A stretch of DNA of 64,000 nucleotides from an uncultured Lachnospiraceae bacterium (GCA_900319245.1 ONNQ01000001.1:99594-163593); one strand, 5' to 3'; shown: positions 23,763 to 32,819, numbered from the stretch's first letter. Notes: generated by a model from the sequence alone, not told the origin. Made by a program: numbers and translations.

Positions 23763-25922
23763 TTACATAAGGCCTCTCTTCTCGGCGATGATGACAGCAG
23801 TGTGCTTGACGTCGATCGGAATATCTCTCGCGTCAAGACCGCCGCTGATCTGCATCATGCAGCCGGGGCAGTCGACAGCTACGGTGTCCGCGCCGGTCTC
23901 TTTGATGTGTTCAACCTTGCGCTCGAGGATCGGCGCCGCGACCTCAGGGAACTTGATACTGTAGGTTCCGCCGAATCCGCAGCAGTTATCGCTTTCCTTC
24001 ATCTCGGTGAGATGGACGCCCTTGGTGTGTGTGAGCAGCTCTCTCTGCTCCTTGAACACGCCCATGGATCTCTTGAGGTGGCAGGAATCGTGATAGGTGA
24101 TATTGAGTTCTTTTCCGTCGCCCTCGTCGGAGAGACCGCCGAGCATATGGAACAGCTTGCAGAAGTCGTAGCTCTTCTCGCCGAGCTCTTTGGCCTTGGC
24201 CAGCATCTCGGGATCATCCTGGAAGAACTGCTCGTACTCTCTGATCTGATGTGTGCAGGTAGGGCATGCGGAAACGATATAATCGTAGTTCTCGGCAGCC
24301 ATTGCGTTGATATTGAGCTCCGCCGTCTTCTTGGCGTTTTCTCTGTCGCCCATGTAGGTGGCAGGCGCGCCGCAGCAGGACTGACCCATGGGCATATCTA
24401 CAACATAGCCGATGGAGTTGAGGTCCTTGATCACCGCCTTTGCGATGTCCACATAGACAAAGTCGAGGAGGCATCCGGTGAAGATCGCGATCTTGCCCTT
24501 AGGATTGGGAACATCCTGCTCAATGGTCGGGAAAATATCCCTGAAAGGAACCTGGGCGATCTTGGGAAGGCTTCTGCCTTCAGACAGACCGGACAGGAAC
24601 ATAGGCAGGTGACGCATCATGGGCTGGCCCTGCTTCATGAATGCGGGCTGTGCAACCGATGCAATACGGAGCATGGAGTGGAAGAGTTTTCTGTCGCTGA
24701 CCGCATCCAGTGCGAACTTATAGGTCGGGTTCGGATGCTTCTCCATGCTGCGCTCACGCAGCTTCATGATCATTTCCGGAATGTGCAGGCCGCCGCCGCA
24801 GACCTCTTTACATCTGCCGCACTGCAGGCAGATATTCTGGATCTGTTCTGCGCGCTCTTCGGATACCAGGAAGTGGCTCAGCAGCGTGCCGATACCGCCG
24901 GTATAGACTTTACTGCCGTATACATGGCCGCCAAGGAGTGCGAAGGCGGGACATACGTCAAGACATGCGCCGCAGCGGATGCAGTCGAAAATCTCACGGA
25001 ACGACTCGTCCTTGAGGATCTCGCGTCTTCCCGGATCATCCAGGATCACGCAGTAGAAGTCTTTCTGGCCCTTCTCATCGGTATCCTTGTCAAGACAGAC
25101 TTCCGTGGAACCGGTGTACAGGGACAGATAGGCGGTCAGTCTCTGCGCCGTGCCGTTGCGGGGGAGCGCTTTGAAAATATAGCGGGCATCGGTCAGGCTC
25201 TTGACGAACTTCTCGATACCGAATACGTACAGATGGATCTTGGGAAGGGTGCCGACCATACGGCCGTTTCCTTCGTTGGTCATGGTAAAGACTGTGCCGG
25301 TCTCTGCAACAGCGACGTTGGCGCCGGATACGCCCATGTCCGCATGGGTGAATTTGTCACGCATGACCTTGCGGGCGGTCTTTACTTCTTCTGAAATGAT
25401 CGGCTTATTTTCAACCTTTGTATAATCGGTAAACAGATCCGCAACCTGCTCTTTATTCAGATGCAGAGCGGGCATAACCATGTGTACAGGCGTGTTGCCT
25501 TCCAGCGCGATGATGAATTCACCGAGGTCTGTCTCCTGCACGAGAACGCCGTCGTCGCCGAGGATCTTGTTCATATGGATCTCTTCTGACGCCATTGATT
25601 TGGATTTGACGATGGTCTGTACGCCTTTTTCCTTAACAAGGCCGCGAATGTATTCGATTGCGTCGTCTGCGCTGGTCGCATGGAAGACGTGACCGCCGCG
25701 AGCGGTGCAGTTCTTCGTAAACTCATCGATCATCTCGTCGATATGATCCGCAGCATACCCTTTTACTCTGCGGATGTTTTCACGCGTCTCTTCAAAATCG
25801 ACGCCTTCATATGATTTGAGTCTTCTCTCGGGATATGTCTCGCAGAACGTGCCGAGTGTTCTGCCAAGCGTTTTATTATTGAGAGCAGACTTGATTTCCT
25901 GCTTCAAAGCTTCATTTGCCAT
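23763..25922 (-). CDS. LutB-LutA fusion: lactate oxidation iron-sulfur protein
   Basis: 719 residues. The N-terminal half is a LutB-like LUD domain (about 60-290, with VKSKSMASEEIHMN and GVSGANVAVAETGTV) followed by two cluster motifs, CIRCGACLDVCPAF (near 317) and CLQCGRCKEVC (near 370). The C-terminal half has two cysteine-rich CCG domains like LutA/GlpC: SCCGAPATYMGD (near 515) and NCCGFGGTYS (near 655), with HDSCHLKRSMG and CPGCMMQI. Separate LutA and LutB are the usual arrangement, so this is a fusion. With LutC it oxidises L-lactate to pyruvate. AAAGGAGG precedes the start. Confidence 0.87.
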   Translation of the reverse strand: MANEALKQEIKSALNNKTLGRTLGTFCETYPERRLKSYEGVDFEETRENIRRVKGYAADHIDEMIDEFTKNCTARGGHVFHATSADDAIEYIRGLVKEKGVQTIVKSKSMASEEIHMNKILGDDGVLVQETDLGEFIIALEGNTPVHMVMPALHLNKEQVADLFTDYTKVENKPIISEEVKTARKVMRDKFTHADMGVSGANVAVAETGTVFTMTNEGNGRMVGTLPKIHLYVFGIEKFVKSLTDARYIFKALPRNGTAQRLTAYLSLYTGSTEVCLDKDTDEKGQKDFYCVILDDPGRREILKDESFREIFDCIRCGACLDVCPAFALLGGHVYGSKVYTGGIGTLLSHFLVSEERAEQIQNICLQCGRCKEVCGGGLHIPEMIMKLRERSMEKHPNPTYKFALDAVSDRKLFHSMLRIASVAQPAFMKQGQPMMRHLPMFLSGLSEGRSLPKIAQVPFRDIFPTIEQDVPNPKGKIAIFTGCLLDFVYVDIAKAVIKDLNSIGYVVDMPMGQSCCGAPATYMGDRENAKKTAELNINAMAAENYDYIVSACPTCTHQIREYEQFFQDDPEMLAKAKELGEKSYDFCKLFHMLGGLSDEGDGKELNITYHDSCHLKRSMGVFKEQRELLTHTKGVHLTEMKESDNCCGFGGTYSIKFPEVAAPILERKVEHIKETGADTVAVDCPGCMMQISGGLDARDIPIDVKHTAVIIAEKRGLM

Positions 25923-25962
25923 TCTGCTTCCTCCTTTCCTCTTTTCAATCAGGCATCTTTCG

Positions 25963-26511
25963 TTATACGTCGTTAATGACGACGACCGAAAGCTTCAGGG
26001 GACCATGTACGCCGACGGTGCTGACACATTCGATATCAGCTGTACGGCTGGGCCCTGTGACAAAGCCGACGAAAGCCGGAAGGGTTTCAAGTGAACAGAG
26101 TTTGTCGAACATGGCGTCATAATCGTCGACCATTTCCGACAGCTTGACGACGCCGATGCAGTATTCGGGCATAGTGGCAACGATTCTATTGTCGATGTCA
26201 TCACCCAGCTGCACAATACTCCCCAGATCGGCAATCGCACACTGTGCTTCCAGCACACCTCCCTTAGCGGTCTCTGCATGTAACCGGATGTGGTCGGTAT
26301 ACACTTTCATGCCGGCATCAGCAAGAGCCTTCGCAAGACCGATCTCTTCAAGAAGCGGTGATTCTGCGATGCACACGGAATCAATTCCTGCCTCTTTATA
26401 GGCCTCTGCGATAATGCCTGCGGCATCAGCCTTGTCGGCCAGCCAGCTGTTCCCATTGACTGCCTGCAGATTCTTTTCGAACCGCTCATACAGTACATTT
26501 ACAGCTCCCAT
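25963..26511 (-). CDS. lutC: LutC-like LUD domain protein
   Basis: 182 residues, a single LUD domain. VCIAESPLLEEIGLA near residue 60, YTDHIRLHAETAKGG near 72 and FVGFVTGPSRTADIECVSTV near 145 are typical; the GPSRTADIE box is characteristic of LutC/YkgG. It is the first gene of the operon, 80 bp or so from a well-spaced promoter. It forms the lactate dehydrogenase complex with the fusion protein that follows. Confidence 0.88.
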   Translation of the reverse strand: MGAVNVLYERFEKNLQAVNGNSWLADKADAAGIIAEAYKEAGIDSVCIAESPLLEEIGLAKALADAGMKVYTDHIRLHAETAKGGVLEAQCAIADLGSIVQLGDDIDNRIVATMPEYCIGVVKLSEMVDDYDAMFDKLCSLETLPAFVGFVTGPSRTADIECVSTVGVHGPLKLSVVVINDV

Positions 26512-26564
26512 TGTCGCACTCCTTTCTGTATATATATTGTAAGAACAATGTGTCTCGTAAGTAA

Positions 26565-26593
26565 ATTTTATTGCTTTTCACCATATTGTGCAA
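26565..26593 (-). promoter_or_regulatory. promoter of the lactate operon
   Basis: On the minus strand: TTGCAC (26588-26593), a 17-bp spacer, TAAAAT (26565-26570), about 54 bp ahead of lutC. Confidence 0.65.
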
Positions 26594-26640
26594 CATTTCT
26601 GGGAAAATGTTTCAAAATATGCACAATCGTGTTCACGATT
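26585..26640. promoter_or_regulatory. candidate operator palindromes at the lactate promoter
   Basis: ATTGTGCA (26585-26592) is repeated in inverse as TGCACAAT (26620-26627). Overlapping it is a perfect palindrome AATCGTG-TT-CACGATT (26625-26640). The first arm covers the -35. This is typical of a GntR- or other dimeric regulator site; the regulator is not encoded nearby. Confidence 0.5.
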
Positions 26641-26750
26641 ACGCCTATAAAATTGTTCATAATTTAACAATATTTATTGCCTGCCTTGAAAGCACGAATA
26701 CCATGTGTATGAGAAGGCCAAAGAGAGGAAAAAAGAAGCGTACTGTTCAT

Positions 26751-26784
26751 AAAAAAAGCAGAGCCACCTGTAAATGGCTCTGCT
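26751..26784 (-). terminator. terminator of the ACP-thioesterase operon
   Basis: Minus strand: a 10-bp stem (26775-26784 with 26757-26766) followed by a T run (complement of 26751-26757), 44 bp after the thioesterase stop. Confidence 0.75.
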
Positions 26785-26827
26785 CAATACACGTATATAT
26801 GGGGCGCTCCACAGTGATTACAAGGGG

Positions 26828-27541
26828 TCAGCCACCAAACTGGAACTCTATTCTAAACACCGGCTTATCCTTTTCACCGTAAATCGTAAAAGCATTTTCC
26901 GTGGCTGTGCAGCCCACCGTCACCACATCGCCGAGCTGTGCCTCCCCGATATGCTCTGCGGTGAGCGAGGAGAGAGCGCGGCAGCGAAGCGTGTCAGGCA
27001 TCCGGTCCACGGCCAGATCATAGTAGCGGGCGTTGTTCATATGCCCGTTGAGATCGACGCAGCTATAGGGGACAAGGAAGTCGGAGACGGTATCGGCCGC
27101 CGATTTTCGCAGCCGCCCGGGAAGCGGCAGCTCATTGCCGGTGACAACTTCCTTAATATAGATGTCATGCTCCTCCGGAAAGACGATCCCGCGGGTCTTA
27201 TTGTCGATCAACACCCATAGAGACGCGGCGTCGAGCAGTACTCGGCCCCTCGTATCCACAAGGCGGAAATAGCGGGGAAAGTACAGATGCATTGTCTTGC
27301 CGGGCCAGGACAAAAGCGTGACCGTTTCATCATACGCCGGCATGCGGTGAAACTTCACCCGGTATTGCGTCACAGCCCACAAAAGCCCCTGGTCCAGCGT
27401 CTTGTCCCTTGTGACGCCTAGTTCGATGGTGTGGGCGATGGCTGCTTCCTGCAGGCGCGTAAAGAGCGCGGACAGGCGCAGCCTTTGCGACATGTCCACA
27501 TCACTGGAGAGGACCTGAAAGTCTTGTCTGTATATACTCAT
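26828..27541 (-). CDS. acyl-ACP thioesterase
   Basis: 237 residues from ATG 27541, preceded by AAGGAG; longer versions start in non-homologous sequence. Two hot-dog folds are visible: the first with VDMSQRLRLSALFTRLQEAA, the second with SCVDLNGHMNNARYYDLAVD near residue 160, which holds the conserved Asn-His pair of acyl-ACP thioesterases. It releases free fatty acids from acyl carrier protein. It follows an ACP gene and an acyl-activating ligase, so it likely belongs to the same lipid cluster. Confidence 0.85.
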   Translation of the reverse strand: MSIYRQDFQVLSSDVDMSQRLRLSALFTRLQEAAIAHTIELGVTRDKTLDQGLLWAVTQYRVKFHRMPAYDETVTLLSWPGKTMHLYFPRYFRLVDTRGRVLLDAASLWVLIDNKTRGIVFPEEHDIYIKEVVTGNELPLPGRLRKSAADTVSDFLVPYSCVDLNGHMNNARYYDLAVDRMPDTLRCRALSSLTAEHIGEAQLGDVVTVGCTATENAFTIYGEKDKPVFRIEFQFGG

Positions 27542-27634
27542 GGCAGCTCCTTTACAACACGGCGGAAACAGACGTCGCCAAAATATCGATGCCTGGCGAC
27601 TCATACGCAGGTCCGGGCATCGTACGTGCAACGT

Positions 27635-27889
27635 TTAGAATTTGCGATTGATTCGCTTCTCGAAGGCGTTCACAACATCCCCAAAGGTGGACATCCTGGA
27701 CCACTGCCGCTGGGGGATCTTAACGTCAAACCTCGCTTCGAGGCGGCAGATGATCAGCGTAAAGCCCATAGAATCGATCGCGGTATCTGTATTGATGACG
27801 GTATCTTCATAAATCGGCGTGCCTTCCATATCGGGCACACATTCATAAATCACTTCTCTGCAGGTTTCTGCAATCTGATTTCTATCCAT
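27635..27889 (-). CDS. acyl carrier protein
   Basis: 84 residues with the phosphopantetheine attachment motif DSMGFT (Ser near residue 40). It is a dedicated carrier rather than the main fatty-acid-synthesis ACP: it is shorter in acidic residues than typical AcpP and ends in a basic tail (FEKRINRKF). GGAACG lies weakly upstream. It has its own promoter (27935-27963) and sits between the ligase and the thioesterase. Confidence 0.83.
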   Translation of the reverse strand: MDRNQIAETCREVIYECVPDMEGTPIYEDTVINTDTAIDSMGFTLIICRLEARFDVKIPQRQWSRMSTFGDVVNAFEKRINRKF

Positions 27890-27934
27890 GTTGAAACGTT
27901 CCTTTCAAAAAAAGGTAATTATATTGTTGCGTCC

Positions 27935-27963
27935 ATTATATCCGCAATTATCAATTCTGTCAT
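27935..27963 (-). promoter_or_regulatory. promoter ahead of the acyl carrier protein gene
   Basis: Minus strand: ATGACA (27958-27963), a 17-bp spacer, TATAAT (27935-27940), 45 bp from the start codon. It would allow ACP and thioesterase expression independent of the ligase. Confidence 0.6.
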
Positions 27964-27997
27964 CCTTGCGCAATTACAGCGCTATCGAGTGCACCCG

Positions 27998-29557
27998 TCA
28001 GCAGCGTGAAAGCTCCCACCGCTTTATTTTGCCGGTCGCAGTACGCGGCAGCGTCTTACCCGTAAACAGAACCGCACTGATCTGCTGTCCGCGGGGGAGG
28101 CTTGCCATGATCGGACGGATCGCGCCAAGGACCAGGGCGCGCGCCTTGTCCGCAGCAGGGCTGCCCGGCTCTGCCGAGGCCGCCTCGGGATCGACGAGCA
28201 GAAGGACCGGCCGTCCATCCCTTTCAAGAACCGCAAAGTCCCGTCCCGGCAGCACAACGGCGATGCGCGCTTCGTACTCGGGAAGAAAGAGCTTGGTGCC
28301 GTCATGGAGGACCAGGATCTCTTTCTTGCGCCCGATGATGTGGAGACGCCCGTTGTCATCCCACCGGCCCAGGTCGCCGGTATAGAGGACGCCATCCCGC
28401 AGGACAGCGGCTGTATCCTCAGGCTCCTTGTAATAGCCTTTCATCATACAGCTCTCTCCGGTGACGAGAATCTCGCCGTCTTCAGCCAGCACAACGGCAT
28501 TCTCAGGGCAGATTTCCAGCGCATAGGGGTCAAAAGACTGCTCGCATTCGGAGGAACCTTGCACCATGGCCGCATCGCTATTACAGTCAGCCTCCGTATG
28601 GCTGACAGGATTGACACGATACGCCGGCGGCACGCTGATCGCGACGCCGGAACTGGTCTCTGTCAGACCATACCCGAAACTGACGGAAATGCCTCTGGCC
28701 GCAGCCGCCGCAAGGAGCGCCTTCGGGCAGTCGCCGGCTCCGACCAGAACCAGCTGCAAATCGGGATTCATAAGATCGTGCTGCAGCAAAAATCCCAGCA
28801 GCATGGGAACGGCAGACAGCACAGTCGGCCTGTAAAAAGACAGGTCCTGTGTATAATAGCGGGCGCCCCGTCCGAGCGCTACAGCGGCGCCGCATTGTAA
28901 GCCCCATAGAAGTCCGCAGACGAAGCCGAATACGTGATGGAGGGGCAGCATGCACAGAAGCGTATCGCCCGAAGAGAGCGGCAGCATACAGCTTCCGTTA
29001 TAGGCGGCGGCCATGAGACTTTGGTCTGTCAGGACAACCGCTTTAGAGCTGGAGGTCGTACCGGACGTAAAGAAGAGAATGGGGTGCGCATCGGACGCTC
29101 CGTCCTGTGCGGGAACCGGCGCCACCCCTCCGGCGTGAGTAAGCCCATCCGTCAAACAGGGCTGCAGCTCCTCGATGAGGTCCTCGTCGCTTCCCCAGAG
29201 GCAGTCGATATCGGTCTGTTTGATCTGTGCAGCCAGAAGGTCTTCGTCGGTGTTTTCATCCAGAAGGACAACCTGCATGCCGGCCAGCACAGCCGCGAAG
29301 ATGGTCAGGACACATGAGAGGGATCCGTCGCACAGAACGCCCAGGCAGGTGCCTGTACCGAACGCTTCGGGAAGCTCGTCCCTGCGTGCCAGCACGGCGC
29401 CGGCAAAGGCACCCCTGCTGAGAGAAGCGACTTCCCCGCTCTTTTCATAAAGGAAAGCCGTCCGGGCAGGATCATCACCCCAAAAGGCGTCTAGAAGATC
29501 CATGAAGCCGTTATATTTGACCTGCTTTTTTCGCTTATCCGCTCTCTCTGTACGCAT
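27998..29557 (-). CDS. AMP-forming acyl-CoA/acyl-ACP ligase
   Basis: 519 residues from ATG 29557 (GGAGG upstream). The adenylation motif is ILFFTSGTTSSSKAVVLT (near 155), followed by FGYGLTETSSGVAI (near 300), YTGDLGRWDDNGRLHIIGRK (near 405) and a C-terminal Lys in LPRTATGKIKRWEL. It activates a carboxylic acid, probably a fatty acid, as an acyl-adenylate and transfers it to CoA or to the nearby acyl carrier protein. Its promoter region is shared divergently with the fatty acid isomerase gene. Confidence 0.82.
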   Translation of the reverse strand: MRTERADKRKKQVKYNGFMDLLDAFWGDDPARTAFLYEKSGEVASLSRGAFAGAVLARRDELPEAFGTGTCLGVLCDGSLSCVLTIFAAVLAGMQVVLLDENTDEDLLAAQIKQTDIDCLWGSDEDLIEELQPCLTDGLTHAGGVAPVPAQDGASDAHPILFFTSGTTSSSKAVVLTDQSLMAAAYNGSCMLPLSSGDTLLCMLPLHHVFGFVCGLLWGLQCGAAVALGRGARYYTQDLSFYRPTVLSAVPMLLGFLLQHDLMNPDLQLVLVGAGDCPKALLAAAAARGISVSFGYGLTETSSGVAISVPPAYRVNPVSHTEADCNSDAAMVQGSSECEQSFDPYALEICPENAVVLAEDGEILVTGESCMMKGYYKEPEDTAAVLRDGVLYTGDLGRWDDNGRLHIIGRKKEILVLHDGTKLFLPEYEARIAVVLPGRDFAVLERDGRPVLLLVDPEAASAEPGSPAADKARALVLGAIRPIMASLPRGQQISAVLFTGKTLPRTATGKIKRWELSRC

Positions 29558-29605
29558 ACTACACCGCCTCCTAAGATTAGTTTGCGGGTCTTTCATCCAT
29601 CCTTT

Positions 29606-29622
29606 TTCAGTATAGCATTTAC
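29606..29622 (-). promoter_or_regulatory. candidate extended -10 for the acyl ligase gene
   Basis: On the minus strand TGCTATACT is a TGn-extended -10 about 60 bp ahead of the ligase start. No good -35 is seen. The 243-bp divergent region otherwise holds only a 10-bp palindrome AGTGTATACT near 29718. Confidence 0.4.
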
Positions 29623-29800
29623 AGCCTGGCAGAGCATGGAAAGATGCGAAAAAGAATGGTACTTTGGCCCTTTTACGAGGCAGTGTAGAGCGACTTCCTG
29701 ATTCATTTTCGGGGTGGATAGTGTATACTGGATACAGAGGTTTTTCTTTCATTAACAAAGGAAACGCATAATTACACTAATAATGTCAGGGGAGGCAACC

Positions 29801-31195
29801 ATGGACAAAAACGTGAAGATCTGTATTATCGGCGGAGGCCCCGCGGGCCTTTCAGCGGGTATGTATCTGGAGCAGAAGGGTTATGAAAACTACACGATCC
29901 TTGAGAAGAACGACCGTGTCGGCGGAAAGTGCTGGTCTCCGCATTACAACGGCCGCCGCTATGAGATGGGCGCCATCATGGGCGTTCCGTCCTACTACGC
30001 GGTACACGATGTCGAGGAGTTCTGCGGCATCACGCACGACGGCCCGCAGCTGAACCGCAACTACAAGAACAGACTGGGCCAGGTCATCGAGCCCTTCGAG
30101 CCCAAGAAGAACATCCGCAAGATCCCTCGTCTTCTCAAGATGAAGAGACAGCTCAAGAAATTCGGCGAGCTCCTCGAGACCAAGTATAAGGGATACGATA
30201 TCAACGGTCACCGCGGCGTAGCGGAGGGACGTTACGAGGGCTTCTCCGCAGCCAGTGCCAAAAGAGAGCCTGTCAGCGGCGTCAATCCCAACCTCAAGGA
30301 CCTGGCGCTTCCTTTTAAGAAGTTCTGCGAGATCAACGGCGTTGAGCTGGTGCAGGACATCTGGATTGGACCCTTTACGTCGTTTGGCTATGGCTATTTT
30401 GACGAGATCCCGGCTGCATACGTTCTCAAGTATCTGGATTTCCAGACCTGCATGAACTTCGTCAAGATCAATCTGTGGACCTGGAAGAACGGCACCCAGT
30501 TTATCTGGGAGTCCCTCAACGAGCACCTCAAGAACCCGGCCCGCCTGAACAGCAGGATCGACAAGGTTGAGAGAAAAGACGGCAAAGTGTATGTGACCGT
30601 GAACGGCGAAGTGGAAGAGTATGACAAGATCATCGTCACCTCGCCTCTGTATGTGCCGCAGAAAGAGAATCGTGACGACGGACTGGTCGGCATGGTGGAC
30701 TATTTTGACGCACGCGAGGATGAGAAGAAGCTGTTCTGCCAGATTGAGTACGAGCGCTACGACGTACTGGCGGTGGAGACCAAGCCGGAAGATCATCCCG
30801 AGATCTCCTACTACGTATTCGACAACATGATCCCCAAGAGACTGGGCCATCTTATGGTCTACTATCGCCGCTGGAGAGATACGGTGGATCAGGTCATCAC
30901 GACCTATGCGCTGCGCAAGCATAAGAGATCCGAGGAGGTCCCTTACGACAAGTGCCGCAAGATGGTCCTGAAGGACCTGGACACCATGGGCAACCCCGCT
31001 TCCAACGTGGTCAACGAGTGGAGCGTCTACTACTTCCCGCATGTCTTCACCAACGCTTACAAGGACGGCTGGTATGACAAGGTCGAGGCGATGCAGGGCA
31101 AGTATGACACCTACTATGCGGGCGAGATCATGAGCTTTGGCGATATGGACGAGACCTGCGAGTACTCCCGCGAACTGGTCGAGAGATTCTTCTGA
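29801..31195 (+). CDS. polyenoic fatty acid isomerase (PAI-like, FAD-dependent)
   Basis: 464 residues from ATG 29801 (GGAGG 5 bases before). Resembles the Cutibacterium acnes polyenoic fatty acid isomerase along most of its length, as I recall that protein: the FAD motif IIGGGPAGLSAGMYLEQKG, then VGGKCWSPHYNGRRYEMGAI, GPFTSFGYGYFDEIPAAYVL near residue 200, LKYLDFQTCMNF, and a C-terminal YYAGEIMSFGDMDETCEYSR. The known enzyme turns linoleate into a conjugated (trans-10, cis-12) isomer using FAD without net redox change. An extra segment of about 35 residues lies near residue 135. It leads an apparent operon with two redox proteins. Confidence 0.82.
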   Translation: MDKNVKICIIGGGPAGLSAGMYLEQKGYENYTILEKNDRVGGKCWSPHYNGRRYEMGAIMGVPSYYAVHDVEEFCGITHDGPQLNRNYKNRLGQVIEPFEPKKNIRKIPRLLKMKRQLKKFGELLETKYKGYDINGHRGVAEGRYEGFSAASAKREPVSGVNPNLKDLALPFKKFCEINGVELVQDIWIGPFTSFGYGYFDEIPAAYVLKYLDFQTCMNFVKINLWTWKNGTQFIWESLNEHLKNPARLNSRIDKVERKDGKVYVTVNGEVEEYDKIIVTSPLYVPQKENRDDGLVGMVDYFDAREDEKKLFCQIEYERYDVLAVETKPEDHPEISYYVFDNMIPKRLGHLMVYYRRWRDTVDQVITTYALRKHKRSEEVPYDKCRKMVLKDLDTMGNPASNVVNEWSVYYFPHVFTNAYKDGWYDKVEAMQGKYDTYYAGEIMSFGDMDETCEYSRELVERFF

Positions 31196-31283
31196 TTCCG
31201 GAAGGTCATAGGAGAAAGCTTATCATCGCGACTTCGCGGATGGGATCGGAAAGAATCCCTATCACAGTTTGAGGATAACAGAC

Positions 31284-32819
31284 ATGAAATTTTATAAAGA
31301 TCATTATGATGTGATCGTGATCGGAGGGGCCCTGGCGGGCCTCTCCTCAGCGCTTATGCTGGCGGACAAGGGACTGGACGTGCTGGTCCTGGAGCGCCAC
31401 AACCTGCCCGGCGGCATTGCCACGAGCTTTGTCCGCGGCGGGATTGAGATCGAAGCGGCGCTGCACGAGATGATGTCCATTGGACCCAAGGAGAATCGGC
31501 TGAAGGTCGGCAAATTCTTCGATGACATGGGCGTCGATATAGATTGGCTGCCGGTGCCGGAGTGCTACCACGCAAGCCTTCCCGGCCTGGAAGTGACCCT
31601 GCATCCCGGGCTCGAGACATTCTCCCGGGAGATCGACGAGCAGGTGCCGGGCACCTATGACCAGGTATTGAAGCTGTTGCAGCTCTGCAATACCGTATTT
31701 GACAGCGTGAATGAGTTGTCCATTCATCCCATGAGCAAGGCCCAGATGCTGCTCAAGCATGAGGCCTTTGTCAAAACAGCGGGCTATTCTACCAAAGAGG
31801 TTCTGGACACCTTCCATCTGCCGCAGAAGGCGCTGGACCTGCTGGCCCCCTATTGGATCTACGTTGGCAGCGGCTTCTCCGACCTGCCCTTTACGATCTA
31901 CTCCGTGCTGATGGCGGACTACGTGGGATACGGTTCCATGATCCCCAAAAAGCTCAGTCATGAGATGAGCCTCAAAATGGCGGAGCGCGCCGAAGAGATG
32001 GGCGTGCAGATCGAGTACCGCCAGCATGTGGACAAGATCCTTGTGAAGAACGGCAGAGCGTATGGCGTGCGCACAGCGCGCGGCGACGAGATTCATGCGG
32101 ACTATGTGATCTCCTCGGCCTATCCCAACAAGGTCTACACGAGCATGATCGAGCCCCTCAGCGAAGTGCCTGCGGGCGCCACAAAGATGGTCAATGGCAG
32201 ACGTCTGTCGCTGACGGCCTTTTCCGTGATCCTGATCCTGGACAAGCCGGCGGAAGAGCTGAATATCAAGGACTACAGCATTTTCCGCGGCGACACAATG
32301 GATACAGACGTGCTGTATGAGAATCTGGCTGGCCTTGGGCCCTACAGGTATCTCACCTGCATCTGCCACAATTACGGCAATCCCGGCGTGACACCGGAAG
32401 GAACATGTTCCTTCAGTGTGACGGTTCTTCCCCGTGTGGACGGCTGGAAGACGGTCAAGGCAGAGGATTATGATCGCGTCAAGCACGAAGTGGCAAAGCA
32501 GTTGATTGACGATATGTCGGACTATTTTGGCGTCAATCTCCTGGACCATGTGCTGGAATGCGTTATCGAGACGCCTATGACCATCGCACACTACACAGGC
32601 GCGTGGAATGGCTGCATCTACGGCTATGCGCACACCATGGAGGACCACATCGTCGCGAGACTGCAGACGGCAGAGGAAGAGAAGTTCATCGACCGGCTGG
32701 AATTTGCGGGTGCCCACGCCATTTCCGGAGACGGCATGGGACCGGCCGTGACCAATGGCCGCAAAGCCGCCAAAAACGTGCTGGATGACATCGCTGCAAG
32801 AAAGGAGGCCAAACGATGA
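31284..32819 (+). CDS. phytoene desaturase / retinol saturase-like flavoprotein
   Basis: 511 residues from ATG 31284. The FAD motif is VIVIGGALAGLSSALMLADK and is followed by LERHNLPGGIATSFVRGG, the standard start of the COG1233 family. A C-terminal FAD contact is GAHAISGDGMGPAVTNGRKA. Family members desaturate, isomerise or saturate conjugated polyenes. Between the isomerase and a reductase, the likely role is reduction of a conjugated double bond, but that is inference. The stop overlaps the next start by 4 bases (ATGA). Confidence 0.78.
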   Translation: MKFYKDHYDVIVIGGALAGLSSALMLADKGLDVLVLERHNLPGGIATSFVRGGIEIEAALHEMMSIGPKENRLKVGKFFDDMGVDIDWLPVPECYHASLPGLEVTLHPGLETFSREIDEQVPGTYDQVLKLLQLCNTVFDSVNELSIHPMSKAQMLLKHEAFVKTAGYSTKEVLDTFHLPQKALDLLAPYWIYVGSGFSDLPFTIYSVLMADYVGYGSMIPKKLSHEMSLKMAERAEEMGVQIEYRQHVDKILVKNGRAYGVRTARGDEIHADYVISSAYPNKVYTSMIEPLSEVPAGATKMVNGRRLSLTAFSVILILDKPAEELNIKDYSIFRGDTMDTDVLYENLAGLGPYRYLTCICHNYGNPGVTPEGTCSFSVTVLPRVDGWKTVKAEDYDRVKHEVAKQLIDDMSDYFGVNLLDHVLECVIETPMTIAHYTGAWNGCIYGYAHTMEDHIVARLQTAEEEKFIDRLEFAGAHAISGDGMGPAVTNGRKAAKNVLDDIAARKEAKR

